A DNA stretch of 20,083 bases from an uncultured Lachnospiraceae bacterium (GTDB lineage Bacteria > Bacillota > Clostridia > Lachnospirales > Lachnospiraceae), in NCBI GenBank assembly GCA_900313265.1, contig OMRN01000124.1, positions 1-20,083 on the forward strand, written 5' to 3'. Position numbers and translations under genes: made by a program. Each line of letters begins with the position of its first letter. Position 1 is the first letter of the stretch. This document shows, one piece after another, positions 1 to 6,189 of this stretch. The notes beneath the pieces are model-generated. The model did not search any database, had not been told where the DNA came from, and saw only the letters and a program-made list of their open reading frames with translations.

Positions 1-293
1 CCTCCCACCGTTACCATGATTTCCTTCCGGGGATCATAGGTAATACCCTGTTTTCTTTCGATGTATTTCCGAATCTCCTCACGGAGTTCCTTTAATCCCG
101 CATTGGATGTATAAAAAGTCCGGCCTTTCTCGAGTGCATAAATACCCTCATCACGGATGTGCCACGGGGTATCAAAGTCCGGTTCGCCCACACCCAGGGA
201 AATCGCATCCGGCATTTCGCTTACGACATCGAAAAATTTCCGGATTCCGGACGGCTTTACTTCTGTAATTTTATCGCTTAACGGATTACGCAT
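1..293 (-). CDS. Class I/II PLP-dependent aminotransferase, N-terminal part (runs off the window)
   Basis: The first 97 codons of a fold-type I aminotransferase are present; the 3' end lies beyond base 1. The protein begins MRNPLSDKITEVKPSGIRKF and continues through the segment SLGVGEPDFDTPWHIRDEG, the usual substrate-side N-terminal motif of aspartate/aromatic-type aminotransferases. It then has the YTSNAGLKELREEI stretch, which matches the family's 'Y-x-x-x-G-x-x-x-L-R' segment. The PLP lysine would be downstream and cannot be seen. An AAGGA site lies about 8 bases before the ATG. The Lrp/AsnC regulator gene ends 41 bases upstream, so the two are probably co-transcribed, and the regulator may sense the amino acid this enzyme handles (inference). 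The exact substrate cannot be assigned. Confidence 0.9.
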   Translation of the reverse strand, partial: MRNPLSDKITEVKPSGIRKFFDVVSEMPDAISLGVGEPDFDTPWHIRDEGIYALEKGRTFYTSNAGLKELREEIRKYIERKQGITYDPRKEIMVTVG

Positions 294-334
294 TTGGCTG
301 ATCCTTTTCCTTTGTTTATCGAAACTGACTACCG

Positions 335-817
335 TCAGGGCGTCATTTTCAGTCTGGTATCTTCATACTTCTTTGTCAGAACGGTTCCGTGATCCTTGTA
401 CTTCTTTAAAATAAAATGCGTTGCCGTACTAAGGACGGTATCGAGTGTGGAAAGTTTATCCGAAACAAATGAAGAAACCTCTTTTAATGATTTTCCCTCC
501 AGAGTTACCAAAAGATCGTATCCTCCGGAAATTAAATATACGCTGTTTACTTCCGGATATTTGTAAATTCTCTCCGCAATCGTATCGAATCCCTGTCCGC
601 GCTGCGGGGTAACCCTTACTTCAATAAGTGCCGTAACCTTCTCGATGGAGGTTTTCTCCCAGTCGATTAAGGTATGATATCCGCAGATGGTTCCGTCTTC
701 CTCCATCGCCTTGATTTCGTTAGCGACATCGATTTCTTCCTCACCTAAAATAATGGCAAGTTCTTTTAAATCCATTTTGCTGTTTCTCTCGATAATGCTC
801 AGAATTTTCTCTCTCAT
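335..817 (-). CDS. Lrp/AsnC family transcriptional regulator
   Basis: This 160-aa cytoplasmic protein has the normal length for an Lrp/AsnC regulator. Residues 1-50 form the winged helix-turn-helix (MREKILSIIERNSKMDLKEL, then the 'EEEIDVANEIKAMEEDGTI' recognition helix and wing). Residues 60-145 form the ligand-binding RAM domain, with the typical VNSVYLISGGYDLLVTLEG strand-turn-strand. Such proteins bind amino acids and form octamers. The start has a GGGAGG site 6 bases upstream. It sits 17 bases after the AIRS-like gene and 41 bases before the aminotransferase, so it is in the middle of a four-gene operon. Control of the adjacent aminotransferase is a common arrangement, but here it is inference. 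Confidence 0.93.
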   Translation of the reverse strand: MREKILSIIERNSKMDLKELAIILGEEEIDVANEIKAMEEDGTICGYHTLIDWEKTSIEKVTALIEVRVTPQRGQGFDTIAERIYKYPEVNSVYLISGGYDLLVTLEGKSLKEVSSFVSDKLSTLDTVLSTATHFILKKYKDHGTVLTKKYEDTRLKMTP

Positions 818-834
818 ATTATCCTCCCGGACTT

Positions 835-1374
835 TTAAACATTTACAAGGGAATCTCCCCTGCGGGGTTCCAAAAACCGCTCTTCGTCATTATTGCAAAC
901 CACCCTTTTTTTCAAGGGATGCGTTCTTCCGATTACAGCAGCGGGAATACCGCTTCTTTCAAGGTCCTCCGCCAGTGTGTATCCGTCACGTGCCAGAATT
1001 AGGAAAACTCCGTCCGAATACAGTTCATAGGGATTGATGTCAAAATAATTACAGATTTCCACGGTTTCCTGTTTAATCGGAATGCTTTTTAAATCGACGG
1101 AAAAACCCGTATCCGCAGATTCTCCCAGATTCCACAGTCCCTTAAACACACCGCCTTCGCCGACTCTTTCCAGTTCGGCGATTTCGTAGTCGTTTCCGTT
1201 TTCTTTTAAGAAAGAAAGCAAATCTTCTCCGTAATTTCTCTGACCGTCGATAACCGCATTCCGAATTAAAAAAACAGGAAAGCGCTTCCTTAATTCTCCG
1301 ATTTTTTTCTCTGCGATAAGGCCTGCTCCGCTCACTCCCGCGAAGCCTGTCATAACAATCTGATAAGCTTTCAT
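835..1374 (-). CDS. Stand-alone C-terminal half of an AIR synthase/HypE-like protein
   Basis: The protein is 179 aa and resembles only the C-terminal (AIRS_C) domain of the PurM/HypE/SelD/ThiL superfamily. The match is in VGEGGVFKGLWNLGES (about residues 71-86, at the place where HypE-like proteins have a TEGG or TRGG turn), IPIKQETVEICNYFDINPYE (98-117) and SGIPAAVIGRT (141-151). The N-terminal ATP-binding half is absent, and no start codon upstream would restore it. The Thr of the TEGG turn is replaced by Gly, so catalysis as a HypE or PurM is doubtful. The ATG at 1374 was chosen because the domain begins there; GGGAAAAAGG directly precedes it. An upstream TTG in the same frame (1434) would overlap the 36-aa gene and is less likely. 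The family assignment is from memory of the motifs; the function is unknown. Confidence 0.75.
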   Translation of the reverse strand: MKAYQIVMTGFAGVSGAGLIAEKKIGELRKRFPVFLIRNAVIDGQRNYGEDLLSFLKENGNDYEIAELERVGEGGVFKGLWNLGESADTGFSVDLKSIPIKQETVEICNYFDINPYELYSDGVFLILARDGYTLAEDLERSGIPAAVIGRTHPLKKRVVCNNDEERFLEPRRGDSLVNV

Positions 1375-1390
1375 CCTTTTTCCCGGAACA

Positions 1391-1501
1391 CTACCATGCA
1401 AACATATATGCCACGGTGGGAACCACCATTGCAATTACTAAAACGACAATGATGATAATCGCGACAATCTGTTTGGATTTTTTATTATGAAAATTCATCA
1501 T
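1391..1501 (-). CDS. Small membrane protein, 36 aa
   Basis: This short gene begins with two ATG codons (MMNFHNKKSK). A single hydrophobic segment of about 20 residues follows (IVAIIIIVVLVIAMVV, then PTVAYMFAW to the TAG stop). The basic N-terminus predicts Nin-Cout insertion of one transmembrane helix. The evidence that it is real is external as well as internal: an AAGGAG site lies 10 bases before the first ATG, and a near-consensus promoter lies 58 bases upstream. It resembles tiny one-helix proteins seen in Firmicutes (DUF4044-like), but no firm family can be named. It is the first gene of the operon containing the AIRS-like half protein, whose start is 16 bases after this stop. Confidence 0.75.
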   Translation of the reverse strand: MMNFHNKKSKQIVAIIIIVVLVIAMVVPTVAYMFAW

Positions 1502-1558
1502 GGGGATTGTTCTCCTTGGCATATCTGCCATGTTGTATCCATTTTACTCACAAGCGCA

Positions 1559-1587
1559 ATTATAGTTTATTCTGTCTGTTTTGGCAA
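1559..1587 (-). promoter_or_regulatory. Sigma-A type promoter for the 36-aa protein/AIRS/Lrp/aminotransferase operon
   Basis: On the minus strand TTGCCA (1587-1582) is followed after exactly 17 bases by a perfect TATAAT (1564-1559). Transcription should start near 1552. The -35 box lies only two bases beyond the stop codon of the DapF/Nth fusion gene. The leader of about 50 bases contains a small hairpin, TGGCA-GATA-TGCCA, directly before the AAGGAG ribosome site. Confidence 0.85.
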
Positions 1588-1589
1588 GT

Positions 1590-3242
1590 TTATACCCTTT
1601 GACCTTCGGGACAGAGTTCCTTTAAGAAGCATTCCGCGCATTTCGGATTCTGTGCCTTGCAGATGCTTCTTCCGAGCGTAATAATGTGGATATTATATAA
1701 AATCCAGTGATCTTTGGGCAGTTTCTCCATTAAATCGAATTCGATTTTCTCCGGATCCGTTTCTTTAGTGAAGCCCAGTTTATTGCTGATTCTCTTTACA
1801 TGCGTATCCACCACGATGCTGTCGATATGATAAATATTGCCGCGGATTACATTGGCCGTTTTTCTTCCGACTCCCGGAAGGGATGTCAGACTCTCTATAT
1901 CGGAAGGCACTTCCCCGTCGTATTGCTCCAAAAGCATCTGTGCGCAGGCGATAATATTTTTTGCCTTGTTGTGATAAAATCCCGTCGAGTGAATATCCTG
2001 CTCCAGCTCTTTTAAATCCGCTTTGGCAAAAGCCTCAAGATCCGGATATTTCACAAACAGATCCTTCGTAACGATATTTACTCTCTCGTCCGTACACTGC
2101 GCACTCATAATCGTCGCAAAAAGAAGCTGCCAGGCGTTCTCATGATTTAAGTAACATTTGTAATCGGTTCCGTATTCCTCATCCAGCCTGCCCAGCACTT
2201 TATGAATATGCTCTTTTGACCCGGCCTTCTTTACGGTCGTTGCTTTTACGTTCTCCGCAGACTTGACGGTTTTTGCTTTCGCCTCTCCCTCTTTCTTTAC
2301 GGTCTTTCCGACTGCCCTGCCGGATGCCTTTTCTGTTTTTTCTTTCCGGCTTTCGGATGATTTTACGTAAGTTCCCTCATCCGGTAACGAAATCTCCAAA
2401 ACGCCCTCTTTTTCGGAATAAACCGTTCCTTCCAGATAAAATGTTTTACCTTTCCGGATTACGGTAAGTTTCCCGCCGGGTTCGCAAAACTCATAGGAAT
2501 CTTTTACAATCCCGTTATGATAAAGCCAGGCTGCCTCCGCCACGGAACCGCTGCCGCAGGAATTTTCCCAGACCAGTGTTTCGGGCTCTTTGACATAAAC
2601 CAGCGGCTTTAAACGGTTTTTCGCCTCATCGTAAAACATCAGTCCGAGGCAGGGAACATTCAGTTCCCCGCTCCATAAACGGATATTCAGTTCCGCCTGA
2701 TTGCGGGCCATTCCGGTTCCGTTTAAAATAATGTGCATGATTCCGTCAAAAATCACGGCCGGGAGAAGCGTCTTCTTTCCCCCGAGACTGACACTCACAT
2801 CCCTTATTTCAACCGGGGAGGGCATTTTTACGCTCGCGGTATACAGGCATTCCGAACCGGTGCATTTTACGGCTTTCTTTCCTTCCGGACCGTTTGCACT
2901 GCTTTTGCTGTTTTTCTTCAGGCCGTCCTCGCATTTTCGGACCAAGGCTTTCATTATTCCTTTCGCTCCGGATACTTTCAGCGGAACCGGGCTTTCGGCC
3001 TGACCTTTCATGCAAAGCAGTACCGCAGCGGACATGGTCGCATTTCCGCAGAATTCTCCGCCGGCCATATTCAGCCGGAAAGTTCCGCCGTTCGTAACGT
3101 CAAGAAAGCCCACCTGCTCTGCAGTGGGCTCTGAGCGCATCAGTTCGGATGCAACTTTATGATAGTATTTTTTCTCCACGGGAGTCGTTACCAGAATGGT
3201 GCGGTTCCCCGTAGGATTCATAAGTGAATATTTTATCTTCAT
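1590..3242 (-). CDS. nth: Fusion protein: DapF-like epimerase/racemase domain + endonuclease III
   Basis: One uninterrupted 550-codon frame joins two enzymes. Residues 1-290 are a diaminopimelate-epimerase-fold protein. Both catalytic cysteines are in recognisable loops (GGEFCGNATMS, Cys65; ENSCGSGSVAEAAW, Cys229), but the N-terminus reads NPTGNRTILV rather than the DapF GLGNDF motif, so the substrate need not be diaminopimelate. Residues 345-550 are a complete endonuclease III: helix-hairpin-helix LPGVGRKTANVI with Lys461, VDTHVKR with Asp479, and a C-x6-C-x2-C-x5-C iron-sulphur loop (Cys528, 535, 538, 544). Endonuclease III excises oxidised pyrimidines from DNA. Residues 294-344 are a Lys/Ala/Glu/Thr-rich linker with no Met, so a separate ATG start for Nth is excluded. 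The gene starts 2 bases after the 97-aa gene stop, with no Shine-Dalgarno site, so translation is probably coupled. Confidence 0.93.
   Translation of the reverse strand: MKIKYSLMNPTGNRTILVTTPVEKKYYHKVASELMRSEPTAEQVGFLDVTNGGTFRLNMAGGEFCGNATMSAAVLLCMKGQAESPVPLKVSGAKGIMKALVRKCEDGLKKNSKSSANGPEGKKAVKCTGSECLYTASVKMPSPVEIRDVSVSLGGKKTLLPAVIFDGIMHIILNGTGMARNQAELNIRLWSGELNVPCLGLMFYDEAKNRLKPLVYVKEPETLVWENSCGSGSVAEAAWLYHNGIVKDSYEFCEPGGKLTVIRKGKTFYLEGTVYSEKEGVLEISLPDEGTYVKSSESRKEKTEKASGRAVGKTVKKEGEAKAKTVKSAENVKATTVKKAGSKEHIHKVLGRLDEEYGTDYKCYLNHENAWQLLFATIMSAQCTDERVNIVTKDLFVKYPDLEAFAKADLKELEQDIHSTGFYHNKAKNIIACAQMLLEQYDGEVPSDIESLTSLPGVGRKTANVIRGNIYHIDSIVVDTHVKRISNKLGFTKETDPEKIEFDLMEKLPKDHWILYNIHIITLGRSICKAQNPKCAECFLKELCPEGQRV
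2211..2309 (-). repeat. Three imperfect 11-residue (33-bp) repeats in the fusion linker
   Basis: Residues 312-344 of the fusion protein read as three consecutive 11-mers: GKTVKKEGEAK, AKTVKSAENVK and ATTVKKAGSKE. Each has TVK at positions 3-5, and the first two end in K. The composition is like basic, disordered nucleic-acid-binding tails. Nothing in the DNA suggests an assembly artefact, as the units differ at many bases. Confidence 0.7.
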
Positions 3243-3244
3243 TT

Positions 3245-3538
3245 TTACGGTCTCGGTTTGATGTCAATTGTCACGACTGCTTTTCCGATGCTGATAAATA
3301 CATCCGTAATTGTTTCTTCGTTCGGAACAAAAATCTCTTTCGTATAGGTTTTGTTGCTTCCGATACGATTGATAAAATCCTTGATTGCTTTGATTTTTAC
3401 CTGATTCACTTTTCCGACCGGCATGGTTACGACAAGCGGATCTTCATTTGCCTTAACCGTGTATTTTTCCTTACCGATCACAATTACGGCTTTTGAATGA
3501 TTCGGACTGGTTACATGAAAATAAACATTGTTTTCCAT
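3245..3538 (-). CDS. Unrecognised 97-aa protein in the amino-acid importer operon
   Basis: I do not recognise this protein. It has no signal peptide, membrane helix or cysteine. The sequence alternates hydrophobic and polar residues (VYFHVTSPNHSKAVIVIGKE; PLVVTMPVGKVNQVKIKAIK; ITDVFISIGKAVVTIDIKP), which suggests a small all-beta domain, perhaps a sandwich. It has an AAGGAG site 6 bases before the ATG. It lies 12 bases after the importer ATPase gene and ends 2 bases before the fusion gene, so it is clearly inside the operon. The strong ribosome site and coding-like sequence make it a real gene; its function is open. Confidence 0.85.
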   Translation of the reverse strand: MENNVYFHVTSPNHSKAVIVIGKEKYTVKANEDPLVVTMPVGKVNQVKIKAIKDFINRIGSNKTYTKEIFVPNEETITDVFISIGKAVVTIDIKPRP

Positions 3539-3550
3539 CTCGTTCTCCTT

Positions 3551-4405
3551 TTATTCTTTATAGCTTTTCAAAAACTGCTTTGTTCTTTCCTGCTTCGGAT
3601 CACCGAATACCTTATCCGGCGGTCCCTCTTCCACGATGACTCCGCCGTCCATAAAAATGACACGGTTGCTGACGCCTGCCGCAAAGGACATTTCATGTGT
3701 AACAATAACCATCGTCATGTTTTCTTCAGCCAGTTTGCGGATAATTTTCAATACTTCGATTGTTAATTCCGGGTCCAGTGCACTCGTCGGCTCGTCAAAA
3801 AACAGAATTTCCGGTTTCATGGCAAGTGCACGGGCAATTGCCACTCTCTGTTGCTGACCTCCCGAAAGCTGACAGGGATAGGAATCCGCCTTGTCCGCCA
3901 GTCCCATTTTCTCCAGAAGTACTCTGGCTTCCTTTTCCACTTCCTTTTTATCCCGCTTTAAAACCTCCACGGGCGCATCCATAATATTGTGAAGTACGCT
4001 GTGATGCGGAAAAAGATTAAACTGCTGGAACACCAGCCCGAAATATTTCTTAATCTCCTTCATTTCCGCTTTTCCGGTATAGAATACCTTTCCCGAATGG
4101 CTGGTAATCGTCGCTTTTCTGTCCAGATAAATAATCTCTCCGTAATCGATTTTTTCGAGAAAAGTGGCACAACGTAAAAGCGTCGATTTGCCGCTTCCGG
4201 ACGGGCCTATAATACTGACGACCTCTCCGTGGCGAACCGAAAGATCAATATTTTTAAGGACATGAAGATCTCCGAAAGATTTTCGAATATTGCTCATCTG
4301 AAGAATTACTCTCTCCCGATTCGGTTCATTTCCGTTCTTCCCGTCCTGAATTCCTTCCGGTACGGCATATTCCTGCTGAAGGGTTTCATTGTTCCGTTCG
4401 TTCAT
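3551..4405 (-). CDS. Polar amino-acid ABC transporter ATPase (GlnQ/HisP type)
   Basis: This is the nucleotide-binding subunit that powers the importer formed with the next two genes upstream. Walker A is GPSGSGKST (67-75), followed by a Q-loop (VFQQFN, 125-130), signature LSGGQQQR (180-187), Walker B ILFFDE (200-205), the SALD D-loop and switch His237. At 284 aa it is about 40 residues longer than usual. One reason is a polar N-terminal extension of about 33 residues (rich in Asn, Glu and Gln); the other is a short insert near residues 95-118. The ATG at 4405 was kept because a GAAAGG site sits in the 15-base gap after the permease gene. An internal start at Met37 (MSNIRKSFG) would give a standard length but shows no better ribosome site. 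Confidence 0.95.
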   Translation of the reverse strand: MNERNNETLQQEYAVPEGIQDGKNGNEPNRERVILQMSNIRKSFGDLHVLKNIDLSVRHGEVVSIIGPSGSGKSTLLRCATFLEKIDYGEIIYLDRKATITSHSGKVFYTGKAEMKEIKKYFGLVFQQFNLFPHHSVLHNIMDAPVEVLKRDKKEVEKEARVLLEKMGLADKADSYPCQLSGGQQQRVAIARALAMKPEILFFDEPTSALDPELTIEVLKIIRKLAEENMTMVIVTHEMSFAAGVSNRVIFMDGGVIVEEGPPDKVFGDPKQERTKQFLKSYKE

Positions 4406-4420
4406 AATTAAACCTTTCGA

Positions 4421-5068
4421 CTAATTATAATACTGCATCGATTTTTCAATTCGTTTCATAATCCATGCCACTACATAATTGGCAATAAAATAGAAGACTC
4501 CTGCGATAAGAAACGGCAAAAACGATGTCTGTGATGCCGAGATCTGTTTTGCAAGTGAAAAAACCTCCGAATAAGCCAGTGCCGATGCAAGGGATGTGTC
4601 TTTTACAAGGGTGATGACCTCGTTTGTCACGGCCGGCAATACCCTTTTTATTACCTGCGGGAGAATAATTCTCATAAATGTTGCAAATTTGGAATAACCC
4701 AGAATCTCCGCAGCCTCATACTGTCCGATCGGCATGGAATCGATACCGCTTCGGTAAATCTCCGCAAAATAAGCGGCATAATTCAGAATAAATCCGATTA
4801 ACAGCGCCGGAAATTTAAATCCTCTGGTGCTGAATCCGAATAAATAATACGGCCCGAAATACCAGACCAGTAACTGAAGCATTAAAGGTGTGCCGCGCAT
4901 AACGGCAATATATGCTTCCGTCAGCCATGCAATCGGTTTGAATTTTGATTTTTTTAAGAAAACAACAACCATCCCGAGAGGAATTGAACCAATCAGTGTC
5001 AGCGCAAAAAGCAGAATGGTTTTTAACATTCCGTCCGCCATGGTTGTCAACATCGTCCAAAATGACAT
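4421..5068 (-). CDS. Polar amino-acid ABC transporter permease (HisM/GlnP type)
   Basis: A 215-aa inner-membrane protein with about five hydrophobic segments. It has the HisM/GlnP signature AYIAVMRGTPLMLQLLVWYF (52-71) and the EAA loop that docks on the ATPase (EAAEILGYSKFATFMRIILP, 118-137). Only one permease gene is present, so the channel is probably a homodimer. An AGAGGA site precedes the ATG. The gene lies between the binding protein and the ATPase, the usual order for these operons. Confidence 0.95.
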   Translation of the reverse strand: MSFWTMLTTMADGMLKTILLFALTLIGSIPLGMVVVFLKKSKFKPIAWLTEAYIAVMRGTPLMLQLLVWYFGPYYLFGFSTRGFKFPALLIGFILNYAAYFAEIYRSGIDSMPIGQYEAAEILGYSKFATFMRIILPQVIKRVLPAVTNEVITLVKDTSLASALAYSEVFSLAKQISASQTSFLPFLIAGVFYFIANYVVAWIMKRIEKSMQYYN

Positions 5069-5115
5069 AGTTTTATTTCCTCTTACAATACTTTTACCTG
5101 CTTAAAATAGCATAA

Positions 5116-5139
5116 TGGCAGCAGGAAACCCTGCTGCCA
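5116..5139 (-). promoter_or_regulatory. Perfect 10-bp hairpin between the binding-protein and permease genes
   Basis: TGGCAGCAGG (5116-5125) and its complement CCTGCTGCCA (5130-5139) flank a 4-base loop. On the minus strand only mixed A/T (ATTATGCTATTTT) follows. It is therefore a partial terminator or a stabilising 3' end for the binding-protein mRNA rather than a strong terminator. Such a site would give more binding protein than permease. Confidence 0.7.
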
Positions 5140-5161
5140 CAATATCGTTAATCCCCTTTTA

Positions 5162-5989
5162 TTACTTCTCAGACGGCTTCAGGCAAAGGAATTCATAAAT
5201 TTCCGGATATTTCTTTCCGATTTCATCATAGGTTCCGTTGTCAACAAGTGCCTGCAGCGCTTCGTTTACTTCATCACGAAGTGCGGTATCGTCCTTGCGG
5301 AAACCGATGGCATACTGTTCGCTTCCGAGTGCTTCGTCAAGGAAGTGATATCCTGCCTTGGTACTCATCAGATACTGTCCGCTGGTAACGTCGATCGCAA
5401 TGGCGTCGATTCCGCCGGACTGAAGATCGTTGAAAGCGATGGTATAGGTATCATATATTTCCAAAGATTTGAAGGTATCGCAAAGTTCTTTCTGTCCTTC
5501 TTCATCATTCAGAAGTTCGTATGCGCTGGTCGCGGTCTGAACGCCGACGATTTTTCCGGTTAAATCTTCCAGAGTATTGATTTCGGAACCATCCGGAACC
5601 ATAATCATCTGTGTATTGTCAGAATAGCTGATGCTCCATGCATAATCGTCTTCACGTCCGTTTCTGGTAAATCCGGACCAGATGCAGTCGCAGTTTCCGG
5701 AATTTAATTCCGCATCCTTTGCGTCCCAGTTGAACGGAACTGCTTCGTATGTCCAGCCTTTATACTCGCAGAGAGCCTGGGCAAGTTCTACGTCAAATCC
5801 GCCCTTTTCCCCGTTATCGTCAATGTAAGAATAGGGGGGATAATCCAGATCAAATCCCTGACGGAAAACTCTTGTTCCGCCCTCATTTACCATTCCGTCT
5901 CCGTCCAGAACCTGACCTGCACCGGTACATCCGGTAAAGAGGCAGGCAACGGTAAGTACGGATAATCCGAGTGCCAATAACTTTTTCAT
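5162..5989 (-). CDS. Amino-acid ABC transporter solute-binding lipoprotein
   Basis: The mature protein captures a polar amino acid outside the membrane and hands it to the permease. The start at 5989 was chosen over an in-frame ATG at 6022 because a perfect AAGGAGG lies 7 bases upstream and because it gives a normal lipoprotein signal (MKKLLALGLSVLTVACLFTG, then Cys21). The 275-aa length fits family SBP_bac_3. Typical features are FDLDYPPYSYIDDNGEKGG with FDVELAQAL, a SGFTRNGREDDY loop (binding-site Arg), LEDLTGKIVGVQTATSA, and DVTSGQYL. The ligand cannot be told from sequence; glutamine, cystine or a basic amino acid are all possible. It is first in a five-gene operon that starts after the ahcY terminator. 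A clear -35/-10 pair was not found. Confidence 0.94.
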   Translation of the reverse strand: MKKLLALGLSVLTVACLFTGCTGAGQVLDGDGMVNEGGTRVFRQGFDLDYPPYSYIDDNGEKGGFDVELAQALCEYKGWTYEAVPFNWDAKDAELNSGNCDCIWSGFTRNGREDDYAWSISYSDNTQMIMVPDGSEINTLEDLTGKIVGVQTATSAYELLNDEEGQKELCDTFKSLEIYDTYTIAFNDLQSGGIDAIAIDVTSGQYLMSTKAGYHFLDEALGSEQYAIGFRKDDTALRDEVNEALQALVDNGTYDEIGKKYPEIYEFLCLKPSEK

Positions 5990-6002
5990 TTTTTCCTCCT
6001 TA

Positions 6003-6037
6003 AAGAGCTTTTTGAACCGCATTTCGCGGATGCTCTT
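6003..6037 (-). promoter_or_regulatory. Hairpin in the importer operon 5' leader, just before the ribosome site
   Basis: On the minus strand AAGAGC (6037-6032) pairs with GCTCTT (6008-6003), and inside it CCGC pairs with GCGG (6029-6026 with 6020-6017). The 3' arm abuts AAGGAGG of the binding-protein gene, separated by only one or two bases. It could modulate initiation or protect the mRNA 5' end. Confidence 0.5.
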
Positions 6038-6125
6038 AAAAAATTGATAATATTGCTGCTTTTTTTCGTTAAAATCAAACGGCTTTTACACTTTATTAAA
6101 TTAAAGCATTACCATACTATCACAG

Positions 6126-6163
6126 TAAAAACGCCCTTGTCAATTGTTGAAATCGACAAGGGC
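6126..6163 (-). terminator. Rho-independent terminator of ahcY
   Basis: A 9-bp perfect stem (GCCCTTGTC at minus 6163-6155; GACAAGGGC at 6141-6133) with a 13-base loop is followed on the minus strand by GTTTTTAC. It begins 26 bases beyond the ahcY stop codon. Confidence 0.85.
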
Positions 6164-6189
6164 CGCCACATTTTTTCATTTTTGTCGTT

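Noticed and set aside
157..414. Plus-strand reading frame of 85 codons
   Set aside because: It overlaps the aminotransferase and Lrp genes in antisense, has no ribosome site, and its protein has no family features.
1502..1552. Possible leader peptide ending in the ATGATG of the 36-aa gene (start at ATG 1543 or GTG 1552)
   Set aside because: There is no ribosome site, and its stop overlap with the next ATG is not enough evidence. A leaderless GTG is possible but unsupported.
5990..6022. Upstream in-frame ATG of the binding protein at 6022
   Set aside because: It would place 11 charged residues before the lipoprotein signal and run through the leader hairpin and the perfect AAGGAGG site.
6038..6125. 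TTGATT and TATTAT as a promoter for the importer operon
   Set aside because: The spacing is 20 bases and better-spaced alternatives match poorly. A promoter must be near here, but its position cannot be fixed by eye.
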